A stretch of 37,940 bases of DNA from Candidatus Omnitrophota bacterium (GCA_028719045.1 JAQULD010000002.1:1-37940), one strand, 5' to 3'; numbered from the stretch's first letter, positions 22,923 through 30,930 are shown. The notes: a model not told the origin generated them from the sequence alone. Made by a program: numbers and translations.

Positions 22923-23936
22923 TTATTTTCCGCTTCCCGTTCCCGTTTTTGAACCGGTGCTTTGGGATCCGTAAGAAGAAGCGGCACTTCCCGGCGCAGC
23001 AGGCTCTTCATTTCCCACTAATTCCCCTGCTTTTAAATATTTTAATTTAAATATCTGGATGGACATTTTCTGGTCAACAGCATCAAGATACTGCTCTATC
23101 CGGGCGACATTCGGCGGATAATCAATGACTGTTATGGAATTAGGCTGTTTGCCTAAGAGCAGTTTACCTTTTTCCGAAAGCAGGTCGTAAATCGAGCCTG
23201 TCTGCGACTGGCCTTGCGCGGCCTGCCCCGAAGCTTGCCCTGCCGCTTGTCCCGATGACGCCTTTGTCGGCTGGGAGCTTTGCGCCTGCGGCTGCTGAGT
23301 CCCGATCAGATTTTTTGCTTCTATAAATTTAAGTATCAGGGTCTTCGTGATCAAATTGGGGCTGACCCTTAAAATATTGCCTTTCTTCTCAATTACCAGA
23401 TTACTCATCTCCGCTATGCCTTCAAGCGCTTCATCCAGGGTAATATTGGTGAAACTCGCGGTGATCTTTCCCTGCACATCCTTATCCACAAGTATATTCA
23501 AATTATAATCATGCGCTATCACCCTGAAAAGATCCCCCAATTCCACGTTCCTTAACTCTATGGAATAACTTGGTTTTTCAGCCTCCAGACGCTTTATTTC
23601 GATTGCCGGGGCGGGAGGTGTTAAATCCTTTTTTAATTCCCCCTTTACCTCTTCTTTACCAGCGTCTTTGCCCTTGCCTTTATCTTGCGCGCTGGCGCCT
23701 TCTTTATCCTCGGGTTTAGCCGCCTGCGTTTCATCCTGGCTTTCTTCCGCCGGTTCTTCGTCTTTTTGTGCTTGGCCGGCGGGCGGAGGAGTAAACGCGG
23801 GAGCCGCCTGGTCCGCATCTCTAGTCTTTATCTTGACCTTGACTTTGGCAAAAACAAAACTTAAGTTGTAAACGGTAATGAATAACAAAACCAAAATACA
23901 TATTGCCGCCGGCTGCCTCATTTTACTCTTATGCAT
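22923..23936 (-). CDS. N0/STN plus N1 secretin-fragment protein without a pore domain
   Basis: A 337-residue exported protein. It has a signal peptide (about 10-30, ICILVLLFITVYNL), a Pro/Glu/Lys-rich linker to about 115, an STN/N0 domain at about 120-195 (SIELRNVELGDLFRVIAHDY, NILVDKDVQGKITASF) and a NolW/N1-type domain to about 305, interrupted by a Gln/Ala/Ser-rich loop. It ends in a Ser/Gly/Thr tail with no pore domain. Its N1 piece (LLLGKQPNSITVIDYP) repeats the start of the secretin encoded 15 bp downstream. Best read as the detached periplasmic half of a split secretin, or a regulator that mimics it. The SD GAGGT before the ATG supports the start. Confidence 0.8.
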   Translation of the reverse strand: MHKSKMRQPAAICILVLLFITVYNLSFVFAKVKVKIKTRDADQAAPAFTPPPAGQAQKDEEPAEESQDETQAAKPEDKEGASAQDKGKGKDAGKEEVKGELKKDLTPPAPAIEIKRLEAEKPSYSIELRNVELGDLFRVIAHDYNLNILVDKDVQGKITASFTNITLDEALEGIAEMSNLVIEKKGNILRVSPNLITKTLILKFIEAKNLIGTQQPQAQSSQPTKASSGQAAGQASGQAAQGQSQTGSIYDLLSEKGKLLLGKQPNSITVIDYPPNVARIEQYLDAVDQKMSIQIFKLKYLKAGELVGNEEPAAPGSAASSYGSQSTGSKTGTGSGK

Positions 23937-23943
23937 GTCTACC

Positions 23944-25968
23944 TCATTTTGCTATGGAATAAATATTAGCCACAAGGGTTTTAAATTCTTTTTTTCCCAA
24001 TTCCTGGGACCAGACGATCTTCACCAAATTCTTGTCGATAAGGCAAGAAACCATTTCTTTATCCTGCAGGTCAAACAATTTATATTTCCCCGCGTTTTTT
24101 TCCTCGGACTGCGGATACCTTTTTTTCAGCCATTCGCTGTAAGCCGCCGCGTACTCGCCGGCGTCGCTTTCCCTGTCCCATTTCGTGACAAGGCAAATAA
24201 CCCGCTTCCCGCCGTTATTTTCAAAAACAAAAATCCTGTCTTTTTGCAGCCCGGCGCAGGCTTTTTCAGCCACGTCCCTGTCCACCGACTGCCTTAAAGA
24301 CATAAGCAGCATAAATTCACCGAGGGTGGCCTGATAGCCCGCTTTCCAATCTTTGGGCGGTTTGATCTCAAAGGCCTCGTCTTTCGCAGGATTCTGCCCT
24401 GCGCCCGAAGCTTTTGCCGCTATGCCCGGCTTAACCATGTAATATTTGTAAGGATGGATTATCTCTTTCATGGAAACAGGCGGGGACTTAAAGACTTTAT
24501 CAAGGTCGCCCCATTCGCCTTGTTTTAGAAGCGATTGGATAAAATTTGCTCCGTATCCGTAAATGCTATACACAACATCCTGCCGCACATAAGGGGAATT
24601 CTTCAGCAATTTTTCTTCGATCATGGGAAATACGTCTTCTAAATCCTTAAAACTTTTCCCATCGCTATTCAACAGATATTCCAGCATGATCGCCGTCGCT
24701 TCTCCTTCCGATACCGATTTACGGGCATAGATATAATCAAAATTGTCCTGTTGTTCTTTCCATCCGGAAAATTTCTCCAGATCGAAATTCCTGTCCTGAA
24801 AAGCGTGCGCGATCTCGTGCACCAGTATGAGTTCCGCGAAGGAAGGAGGGATCCAGTCCCCCATAAAAATGGTCTTTTTTTCCGGGTCGTAAACTCCCCC
24901 TATGGAAGAAATCTCGGAATTCAAGATGCTTTCTTTATAATCCGCGTCCTTTTGCAGGAGCCCCAGCCATTTCAAAACAAATTCCTCATGAGCGACCCTG
25001 TCTTTCGTATATTCCTTCCGGAACTCTTCATTAAGGTAATCCCCGAAAGCGCCGCGGCCTTTAAATTCCACATTCACTTTTTCCGGCATCTGCCAGCCCA
25101 TTATTTTAGCTACGGAATCCTTAAGAGAATCGATTTTATCTGTCAGCGCGGTTTTTTCCTTATCCACTTCTTCGGTTACCACTTTAGGCACCGCCAGGTC
25201 AATATTGCTGTTGTAATCGGTGTAGTTGGCTATCTGAAGGATATAGACATCGGCTAATTTACCCTCGGAGCGCATCATCTGCGGGAGGAAATCCTGGCAA
25301 TCTATCCATATCTTTACAGTGATATCCCCGGCCAGGTCCCAGCGTTTAAAGAATTTGGGGTCAAGTTTATACTGCAGCACAAAGCAATTTCTGCCCTTCC
25401 TTTTCTCCACCCCTAAAAGATTGACCGTGGAAGGATTAACGGCGCCTTCGTTTACGGTGAACATGCTGCTTAAGACGCCATAGCCAAGCACTTTTTTCTT
25501 GTCACGCGCCGAGATGTTCAACTCTTCCTGGCGCCATTCCCGTTTGTTCAAATCCCAGGTAAACGGTATGCCTCTGATCTGATAAGTCTGCACCCAGTTG
25601 GAAGTGGAGAAATTGTAAGGATCAAACAGGGAAAGGCTGATCTTGCCGTTCGTCCTGTAATTATCCAGGTCCACTATATCGTTGTTAAAATATGACTTTA
25701 TATGAAAGGCGGGATTCTCAAACCAGGCTTCCATTTCAACGTGCATGGATTTTGTCCTGTAAACTGCGGCCGTGGTCTTTTCAAGTATCCTGTAAGCGCT
25801 TACGTCCGGAGGAATGGCTTGCGGCCCTTGCAGCTGAACAGGCTCCTGAGCCGATTTCAACTGCAGAAGCTCCTGGGCTTTAAGAAACTCCTGGAGATTA
25901 ACCTTTTCCCACCCGAGAAGCAAAGGCAGGAAAACAATTACCGCCAGAATGTTTTTTTTCATCGACAC
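23944..25968 (-). CDS. Exported LolA-like/gluzincin metallopeptidase
   Basis: A 674-residue protein with an N-terminal signal sequence (about 5-20). Residues 55-265 form a beta-rich region resembling lipoprotein-carrier (LolA-like) folds: TTAAVYRTKSMHVEMEAWF and repeated strands. From about 310 a peptidase domain carries HEIAH (384-388) in ELILVHEIAHAFQDRNFDL and a downstream EGEA (421-424) that can supply the third zinc ligand, so the zinc and catalytic residues look intact. It lies 7 bp before the secretin-fragment gene, inside the machine A operon. It could mature or be secreted by the machine, or act in the cell envelope. The family assignment is by motif only. Confidence 0.72.
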   Translation of the reverse strand: MSMKKNILAVIVFLPLLLGWEKVNLQEFLKAQELLQLKSAQEPVQLQGPQAIPPDVSAYRILEKTTAAVYRTKSMHVEMEAWFENPAFHIKSYFNNDIVDLDNYRTNGKISLSLFDPYNFSTSNWVQTYQIRGIPFTWDLNKREWRQEELNISARDKKKVLGYGVLSSMFTVNEGAVNPSTVNLLGVEKRKGRNCFVLQYKLDPKFFKRWDLAGDITVKIWIDCQDFLPQMMRSEGKLADVYILQIANYTDYNSNIDLAVPKVVTEEVDKEKTALTDKIDSLKDSVAKIMGWQMPEKVNVEFKGRGAFGDYLNEEFRKEYTKDRVAHEEFVLKWLGLLQKDADYKESILNSEISSIGGVYDPEKKTIFMGDWIPPSFAELILVHEIAHAFQDRNFDLEKFSGWKEQQDNFDYIYARKSVSEGEATAIMLEYLLNSDGKSFKDLEDVFPMIEEKLLKNSPYVRQDVVYSIYGYGANFIQSLLKQGEWGDLDKVFKSPPVSMKEIIHPYKYYMVKPGIAAKASGAGQNPAKDEAFEIKPPKDWKAGYQATLGEFMLLMSLRQSVDRDVAEKACAGLQKDRIFVFENNGGKRVICLVTKWDRESDAGEYAAAYSEWLKKRYPQSEEKNAGKYKLFDLQDKEMVSCLIDKNLVKIVWSQELGKKEFKTLVANIYSIAK

Positions 25969-25986
25969 TATCTTCCTCTTCCTTGG

Positions 25987-26433
25987 TTAAGAACCTTTAT
26001 TTACCAGGTCTTTGAGCCGGATAACATATTCGCCACGCGAATCTTTCAAGATCACTTGTTCAGCTTCGATCTTTTCAATGACCTTGTTGTCTAAAATATC
26101 GCCTTCCTTGAATACTTTCCCGCCGATTACCGCTTCTTTTTGCCGGGGAGAATATATTATTGCCGATAGCTCAAAATTATCAAGAGGGATCCGGACATCT
26201 TTATTTTTAATGGCCTTGTCCTCTTCCTCTTTGGTTAAAAACGGGTTTTCTCTTCCTTGCGGCTCTTCTTTTTTAATCACTGGCGCGGGCGCAGGGGCCG
26301 CAGGTTGTTCTGATTTCTGCTTCCTGGCCTTCTTCCCGGAACGTTTGGAAACCTGTAAACCTTCTTCTTTGGCGCATCCCAGGAAAAGAAAAAGGCATAA
26401 GATCAAAAAAACAAAATTCTTTTTATTCAACAC
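25987..26433 (-). CDS. PilP/GspC-like lipoprotein (machine A)
   Basis: A 148-residue lipoprotein: the lipobox LFLGC puts the lipidated Cys at about residue 20. A Lys/Pro/Ala-rich linker is followed by a C-terminal beta domain (ELSAIIYSPRQKEAVIGGKV, FKEGDIL, EQVILKDSRGEYVIRL) of the PilP/GspC homology-region type. In T4P, PilP links PilN/PilO to the N-domains of the secretin. ENPFLT resembles the RDPF motif before the HR domain. The start is GTG (26433) or the adjacent TTG; the gene overlaps the MerR-type gene by 11 bp. Machine B instead has a membrane-anchored version (36261-36719). Confidence 0.78.
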   Translation of the reverse strand: MLNKKNFVFLILCLFLFLGCAKEEGLQVSKRSGKKARKQKSEQPAAPAPAPVIKKEEPQGRENPFLTKEEEDKAIKNKDVRIPLDNFELSAIIYSPRQKEAVIGGKVFKEGDILDNKVIEKIEAEQVILKDSRGEYVIRLKDLVNKGS

Positions 26434-26656
26434 TCCCTCGCATAATTCCCCTAAGCTTTGTTATATCTTCCTCTGTATATTGGCGCCAATGGTTGATCAG
26501 GTTCCTTCTTGCCTTAGGGAAAATACCTTTTTTCTCATAACGCATAAGGGTCTGCTTTGAAATGCCTAGTTTTTCGGCAACCACTCTTGCGCTATATAAA
26601 TTAGTTTTGTCCATCTCTCTTAAAATATTGAGGTTATCGATATATTGCTGCTCCAA
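26423..26656 (-). CDS. Small MerR-type winged-HTH regulator
   Basis: A 63-77 residue DNA-binding protein. SARVVAEKLGISKQTLMRYE is the HTH, GIFPKARRN the wing, and RQYTEEDITKL the second helix pair, as in MerR family N-domains. It lacks the coiled-coil and sensor part, so it resembles stand-alone forms such as BldC or excisionase-like proteins. Two starts are possible: TTG at 26656 (77 residues) or ATG at 26614 (63 residues, closer to the usual length); neither has a clear SD. It is the first gene of the machine A secretin-ATPase operon, with a consensus promoter and three phased decamers directly upstream, so autoregulation is likely. Confidence 0.82.
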   Translation of the reverse strand: MEQQYIDNLNILREMDKTNLYSARVVAEKLGISKQTLMRYEKKGIFPKARRNLINHWRQYTEEDITKLRGIMRGSVE

Positions 26657-26700
26657 ACCACAAAACTCAGCTAGCGTGTCAAATTAACAAGAACTACCCT

Positions 26701-26730
26701 GATGATATTTGATATAGTTTGGTCATATTT
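26701..26730 (-). promoter_or_regulatory. Three 10-bp-phased direct repeats, candidate operator
   Basis: On the plus strand three decamers run end to end: GATGATATTT (26701), GATATAGTTT (26711) and GGTCATATTT (26721). All follow the pattern G-A/G-T... ending in TTT with one-turn spacing. They cover the -10 element and start-site region of the MerR-type gene promoter. BldC-type MerR proteins bind direct repeats cooperatively (known for Streptomyces), so this is a plausible autoregulatory site. Confidence 0.45.
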
Positions 26731-26755
26731 TAAATTATTGCTGCCAAAATGTCAA
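26727..26755 (-). promoter_or_regulatory. Consensus promoter of the machine A secretin-ATPase operon
   Basis: Minus strand TTGACA (26755-26750), a 17-bp spacer and TAAAAT (26732-26727). The expected start is near 26720, 64 nt before the TTG start or about 106 nt before the ATG. It lies in the 160-bp gap after the end of operon B (26817), where no clear intrinsic terminator is seen. Confidence 0.8.
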
Positions 26756-26816
26756 GAAATATCTTTTAGTCATTGAATCTCAAGTACTTAATTAACTCCT
26801 TTTACCGCTGCCAAGC

Positions 26817-27650
26817 TCAAGAATTATTCGCTAATTTAAGCAATTTTTCCAAATCATCCTGGGCTATATTGATGAATTTCACCGCCAGGGAATAACGTTG
26901 CACTTTTTCAACATTGCAATAAATAACTTCTCCGAAAGCCTTGATTATTTCCCCCGCCGTAAGCAAGGTCTTTTGTGGCTTAAGTTCTAAACTTACGCTT
27001 ATTCCCCTGGGCAAAAAAACAGAAACCTGTAAGTTTATCGCCTTGCCGTTAGAGGAAATATTCCTCGTATAGCCTTCAATTGAAGAGCAATGTAAACGGA
27101 CAGATTTGTCCAAAACCTTTATCCCGGCAGGGATGCTTAAAGCCAGCCTTTGCGATTCCCTGTAAAAAGAAAGCCCCTGCAGGGGGTTCTGCCTGAATAA
27201 AAATCCGTCCAGCAAAAAATTTTCGTCTTCCGGACCGAAACATATGTCAAGCGCGGCCAGGATCGAACGGCTGGAAGCGATCAGCGGTTCCACCTCACAG
27301 CCGCTTAACCGGCTCAAGCCGTCTATCACTCCGGTATCCAAAGGGTTGCTGCAAGCCACGTACAAAACATTTTTTATTTTAAACACCGGGATAACCGCGT
27401 GCTGCCTGCAAAAAGCCTCATTCACCAGGCAAAGTATTTCCCGGTCAAGTTCGTAATCATCCACCCGCACATAAGCGATACCGCTTTCCTGGGAAAAAAA
27501 TATCGCGATGTCTTCTTCAGAGAGATGCCCGAGTTTAACTAAACAGGACCAGACCGATTTCCCTGTTTTGGACGCATCCTGTTTTGCCGCGTTCAATTGC
27601 CCGGCGTTTATCCAATTATACGAAACAAGTTTGTCCGCTAAATTCTCCAT
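26817..27650 (-). CDS. MshEN-PilZ two-domain protein without ATPase core
   Basis: A 277-residue cytosolic protein. Residues 1-140 match the N-terminal domain of GspE/PilB ATPases (MshEN), including LGHLSEEDIAIFFSQESGIAY and VIPVFKIKNVLYVACSNPLD. Both c-di-GMP loops have lost the LG motif (LADKLVSYNWI, SVWSCLVKLG). Residues 160-270 form a PilZ domain with RESQR (164-168) and NISSNG (197-202), the two canonical c-di-GMP motifs. No nucleotide-binding core follows. It is the last gene of operon B, starting directly after the REC gene stop. It may compete with or bridge to the PilB motor in response to c-di-GMP (inference). Confidence 0.8.
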   Translation of the reverse strand: MENLADKLVSYNWINAGQLNAAKQDASKTGKSVWSCLVKLGHLSEEDIAIFFSQESGIAYVRVDDYELDREILCLVNEAFCRQHAVIPVFKIKNVLYVACSNPLDTGVIDGLSRLSGCEVEPLIASSRSILAALDICFGPEDENFLLDGFLFRQNPLQGLSFYRESQRLALSIPAGIKVLDKSVRLHCSSIEGYTRNISSNGKAINLQVSVFLPRGISVSLELKPQKTLLTAGEIIKAFGEVIYCNVEKVQRYSLAVKFINIAQDDLEKLLKLANNS

Positions 27651-28223
27651 CTACTCCTTGACTTGCTGCGGATAATATTTTTTCATAAAATCAGCAAGCG
27701 TTTCGGAAACCTTCTGTTCCTCTATTATGTAAATACTCCCTTTTTCCAGTTCCGCTGGCGGCACCTGTGGATATTTCTTTTGCAGCGCTTCGAGCCTCTC
27801 CGCCTGCTCGCGCGCGATCTTAAGCAGCACTTTATTATCCCTTAATACATCGAAATATTCCAGGGACTGCTTGACGATCATTTTTAACTCTTCATTATCC
27901 CAGGGTTTTGTGATAAAACGGTAAACCTGTCCTTTATTTATGGCCTGTATCGCGGCTTCCAGGTCCGGATAACCCGTAAAAAGTATCCTGATGCAATCCG
28001 GATATAGCTGTTTTACTTTTACCAGGAAGTCAACCCCTTGTCCGTCGGGAAGACGGTTGTCGGATATGACCAGGTCCACCCCGCCCACACCTTTAAGCTT
28101 CTCCAGGGCCTGCTGGATATTTTCCGCGGTATGGATCTCGCGGTCATCGGTGCGAAGGAGCCTTGAGAGGCTGTTTAAAATGTTCTGTTCATCATCAAGC
28201 ACAAAAATCGTATGTTTAACCAT
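27651..28223 (-). CDS. Receiver-domain protein with helical C-terminal tail
   Basis: A 190-residue response regulator. The receiver domain (1-125) has the acidic pair D10-D11, phospho-acceptor D55 (VISDNRLP), switch Thr in LFTGYPDLEAAIQAINKG, and Lys in YRFITKPWDNEEL, a set common in RpfG/HupR-like receivers. The remaining 65 residues have no DNA-binding or HD-GYP domain: a coiled coil (REQAERLEALQKK) and a tail that may bind a partner. It overlaps the PilZ gene by 8 bp and abuts the MshEN-PilZ gene. The histidine kinase of the same operon (28838-29698) is the probable phosphodonor. Confidence 0.88.
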   Translation of the reverse strand: MVKHTIFVLDDEQNILNSLSRLLRTDDREIHTAENIQQALEKLKGVGGVDLVISDNRLPDGQGVDFLVKVKQLYPDCIRILFTGYPDLEAAIQAINKGQVYRFITKPWDNEELKMIVKQSLEYFDVLRDNKVLLKIAREQAERLEALQKKYPQVPPAELEKGSIYIIEEQKVSETLADFMKKYYPQQVKE

Positions 28224-28587
28224 TCTTTCTCTCCTGTGACAACTTGATTATTTGATCTATGAAGTTTTTACCGACAGAGGGCGTTATCTTGGTGAATTTT
28301 ATACCCATCCCCGCGGGAATCACTTCCCCCTTTTCATCTTTAAAAGGTTTTGACCTGCTCCACGCCACCGTCCCTTCAGCGTGGATAAATCTTTTCTCGC
28401 TCTCCCCAAAATCGAACATGACCTCTATCTTGGTGTTGGCCGGTTCCACTTTGTCAGTCACGACGAACATGCCGCCGGCGGATATGTCCCTTGTCTCCAC
28501 GTACTGCCAATAACTTTTACCGCGGCATTCCACTTGTATCTTTACATACGCCCTGCAATATTCCCTTTTTTCTTCCCAGGAAACCAT
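28216..28587 (-). CDS. PilZ-domain c-di-GMP-binding protein
   Basis: A 123-residue protein that is one PilZ domain. REYCR (8-12) is the RxxxR motif and DISAGG (34-39) the D/NxSxxG motif, both needed for c-di-GMP binding. The barrel continues with IEVMFDFGE and AEGTVAWSRS, and ends GMGIKFTKI plus a C-terminal helix. It has no other domain, so it acts as a small ligand-dependent adaptor. Its place in the pilus operon, next to a REC protein, suggests control of machine B. Unlike pilZ of Pseudomonas, which is degenerate, both motifs are intact. Confidence 0.93.
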   Translation of the reverse strand: MVSWEEKREYCRAYVKIQVECRGKSYWQYVETRDISAGGMFVVTDKVEPANTKIEVMFDFGESEKRFIHAEGTVAWSRSKPFKDEKGEVIPAGMGIKFTKITPSVGKNFIDQIIKLSQERKNG

Positions 28588-28615
28588 TTTTCTCCTTACG
28601 TGAAATTACTGGTTT

Positions 28616-28822
28616 TTATTTGCTCTGCCTCTGCGCCAGATCGTATAAGCTTAACGCTATGCTGAAAAGCAGGCATATTATCGCGTTAACTATCAGAGCG
28701 CGCGAAGTAATCCCCAGACCTATCTCCTGAATATCCAAAAGCCTTAAAACGGAACCGATCATAAAAGAAACAAATGCCGCCGCCAGAAACAAATCATCAC
28801 CGAGGTTATAAACTTTTTTCAT
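28616..28822 (-). CDS. Small two-helix membrane protein
   Basis: A 68-residue protein with two predicted membrane helices (LFLAAAFVSFMIGSVLRLL and ALIVNAIICLLFSIALSLY) and short charged ends. A strong SD (AGGAGGTG) lies about 7 nt before the ATG, so it is a real gene. No family is recognised. It lies between the histidine kinase and PilZ genes with gaps of 15 and 28 bp. The kinase has only one membrane helix and no periplasmic sensor, so this protein may be its membrane partner; that is inference. Confidence 0.7.
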   Translation of the reverse strand: MKKVYNLGDDLFLAAAFVSFMIGSVLRLLDIQEIGLGITSRALIVNAIICLLFSIALSLYDLAQRQSK

Positions 28823-28837
28823 GGCCGAACACCTCCT

Positions 28838-29698
28838 CTATATAGGCGAATTATTCCCGCCTTTAGGCAATTGCACCGTAAATTCCGTGCCTTTACCCAC
28901 CACGCTCTCCACTTTCACGTCCCCTCCGTGGTGCTTGATTATGTTATAGGTTACTGAAAGACCGAGGCCCGTGCCTTTGGCTTTGGTAGTGAAAAACGGA
29001 TCGAATATTTTCGGCAAAACATCCGCAGGGATGCCTTTACCCGTATCGGAAATCCTGATATAAATATTGGCGCTATCCTCGGAAGTCGCGATAGTGATAG
29101 AGCCTTTGTCCGGTATCGCCTGGCTTGCGTTTATCAGGATATTCAGAAAGACCTGGGATAACTGCGTAGGGTCGCCCAGGATATTCGTCTTTGCCTGATA
29201 ATCTTTTATCACGGAAATCTTATATTTTATCTCATTCCAGACAATGGATAAAACCGAATCGAGAAGCTGGGTCATATCAACGGATATTTTTTCTGTTTCG
29301 CTGCGGCGGGAAAAGGTCCGCAGGTCAGAAACTATTTTCTTGATGCGCATCGCCCCTTCCAGGGCCTCCTGGGTAGTGGCTTTATAATCATCCATTATTT
29401 GCGAAGCGCCTTTGTCTTCCGGAGCCATTTTTTCACCTATTTTTCCCCCGTAATCCTTGAGGCTCTGCAAATTGCTGATCAAAAACCCCAAAGGATTATT
29501 GATCTCGTGCGCGATACCTGCGGCAAGGGTCCCCAGGGAAGCCATTTTTTCCATATGAATAAGCTGGCCTTCCGTATCCTTTATTAGTTTGGTTTTTTTC
29601 GCGAGCTCCCTGGTCCAGCGCTTATTTATAAAATATGAGTAGGCGATAAAGCCTGCGCAGATCAAAACCAATAATGAAATAAATAAAATCACAGGCAC
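28838..29698 (-). CDS. Membrane sensor histidine kinase (NtrB-like core)
   Basis: A 286-residue kinase. One N-terminal membrane helix (1-23) is followed by a short coiled coil and the H-box [11 protein letters not shown] with His64, N-box [11 protein letters not shown]1 DTGKGIP, F-box IFDPFFTTK and G2 GTGLGLSV. There is no periplasmic loop, PAS or HAMP domain, so the input must come from the membrane or from a partner. The start is GTG at 29698, supported by GGAGGT 9 nt upstream. It follows the pilC-like gene by 2 bp. The REC protein at 27651-28223 is the likely target. PilS-PilR-type control of pilin is analogous, but no DNA-binding regulator is present here. Confidence 0.9.
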   Translation of the reverse strand: MPVILFISLLVLICAGFIAYSYFINKRWTRELAKKTKLIKDTEGQLIHMEKMASLGTLAAGIAHEINNPLGFLISNLQSLKDYGGKIGEKMAPEDKGASQIMDDYKATTQEALEGAMRIKKIVSDLRTFSRRSETEKISVDMTQLLDSVLSIVWNEIKYKISVIKDYQAKTNILGDPTQLSQVFLNILINASQAIPDKGSITIATSEDSANIYIRISDTGKGIPADVLPKIFDPFFTTKAKGTGLGLSVTYNIIKHHGGDVKVESVVGKGTEFTVQLPKGGNNSPI

Positions 29699-29700
29699 CT

Positions 29701-30927
29701 TTAACCTCCGCTCTTTATTACGGAAATCATGTCCCAGAGCGGCAGGAATATCGCCAGGGCCATGCCCATGATCACCGAACCGAGCACGGCGGTCATGATG
29801 GGCTCGATCATGGTGGTTAAATTCCGGATCGTGGTTTTTACTTCCAGGTCGTAATATTCGCAGAGCGAATCCAGCATCATAGGCAGAGACCCGCTTTTTT
29901 CCCCGATAGAAATCATATAGCCCACCAGCCGGGGGAAAAACCTGCTGTTTAACACCGCCCCGGAAATGCCCCTGCCGTCGGCGACTTCGCGTTTTATCCC
30001 TTCCACTTCTTTGGAAAGCACGGCGTTGCCTATAGTCATTCCGACTATATCCAGGGTATTGAGGACCGGCAAACCCGCCTGGTAAAGGACGCTTAACATC
30101 GAGGCGAAACGAAGCATGGTAATCTTTGTATACACCTTACCGAAAATCATTATCTTGAATTTCATTCCATCCCAGAGAAACCTTCCCTGGAGAGTATTTA
30201 TATACCAGTTAACGGCAAAATACAGCCCGGCAAGGAACGGAATGACAATAAACCAATAGTGTATCAGTATATTGCTGATCAGGATCATGACCTGCGTGGG
30301 AAGCGGGAGCTTCACGTGCGCGTCCAGATAGATTTTCGCGAACTGCGGCACCACGAAAATAGACAAAACGCAAACCGCCGCGATCAAAGCGAATACGACC
30401 ATAATAGGGTAACGCAGCGCAGCCATCATGTTCGTGCGCGTCTCCAGGTCCTCTTCCAGCATTTTCGATAACCTCATCAGCACCTTATCCAAAACGCCGG
30501 CTTTTTCTCCGGCTATCACTGTATTTATATAAAGCTCTGAGAATATTCCTGGATGTTTTGCCATTGCCTGGGACAGGCTCGATCCCCCTTCGACCTCGCG
30601 GATGATCTTATTCAGGGCATCTTTAAAAAGCGGGTCCTCCGATTGTTCTGCCAGCACCCCCAAACCTTCAAGTATCGGGACAGCCGCTTTGATAATTGTG
30701 GCGAACTGCCTGGTGAAAATAACCAGCGACTGCTGGCTTACCTTCTGCGCTTTCCTGACATATTTTCCCGCGGCTTGTTTGGTCTTGGAGCTTTTAAAAT
30801 TTATGCTCACGGGCATATGCCCGAGCTTGGCAAGCTGGGTAGTCAGCTCCACTTCGCTGGCGGCTTCCATTTCGCCTTTTACGAGTTTGCCTTGAGAATC
30901 GACGGCCTTGTATGAATAAAGCGGCAT
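29701..30927 (-). CDS. pilC: GspF/PilC platform protein (machine B)
   Basis: A 408-residue platform protein starting PLYSYKAVDSQGKLVKGEME, with two T2SSF repeats (about 70-195, 275-400). Landmarks are VIAGEKAGVLDKVLMRL in repeat 1, IGEKSGSLPMMLDSL in repeat 2, and a final helix PIMTAVLGSVIMGMALAIFL. It lies 3 bp after the PilB-like gene, the usual B-C order of T4P operons. It is clearly different in sequence from the machine A paralogue (11705-12916), so the two are old paralogues rather than a fresh copy. Confidence 0.93.
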   Translation of the reverse strand: MPLYSYKAVDSQGKLVKGEMEAASEVELTTQLAKLGHMPVSINFKSSKTKQAAGKYVRKAQKVSQQSLVIFTRQFATIIKAAVPILEGLGVLAEQSEDPLFKDALNKIIREVEGGSSLSQAMAKHPGIFSELYINTVIAGEKAGVLDKVLMRLSKMLEEDLETRTNMMAALRYPIMVVFALIAAVCVLSIFVVPQFAKIYLDAHVKLPLPTQVMILISNILIHYWFIVIPFLAGLYFAVNWYINTLQGRFLWDGMKFKIMIFGKVYTKITMLRFASMLSVLYQAGLPVLNTLDIVGMTIGNAVLSKEVEGIKREVADGRGISGAVLNSRFFPRLVGYMISIGEKSGSLPMMLDSLCEYYDLEVKTTIRNLTTMIEPIMTAVLGSVIMGMALAIFLPLWDMISVIKSGG

Positions 30928-30930
30928 ATT

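Noticed and set aside
25987..26433. Secretin pilotin lipoprotein.
   Set aside because: The lipobox fits, but the C-terminal domain has the PilP/GspC homology-region pattern and not the helical or TPR fold of pilotins.
26657..26816. Riboswitch or small RNA in the gap between operon B and the MerR-type gene.
   Set aside because: The gap is explained by a consensus promoter and phased repeats; no conserved c-di-GMP riboswitch core or stable fold was recognised by eye.
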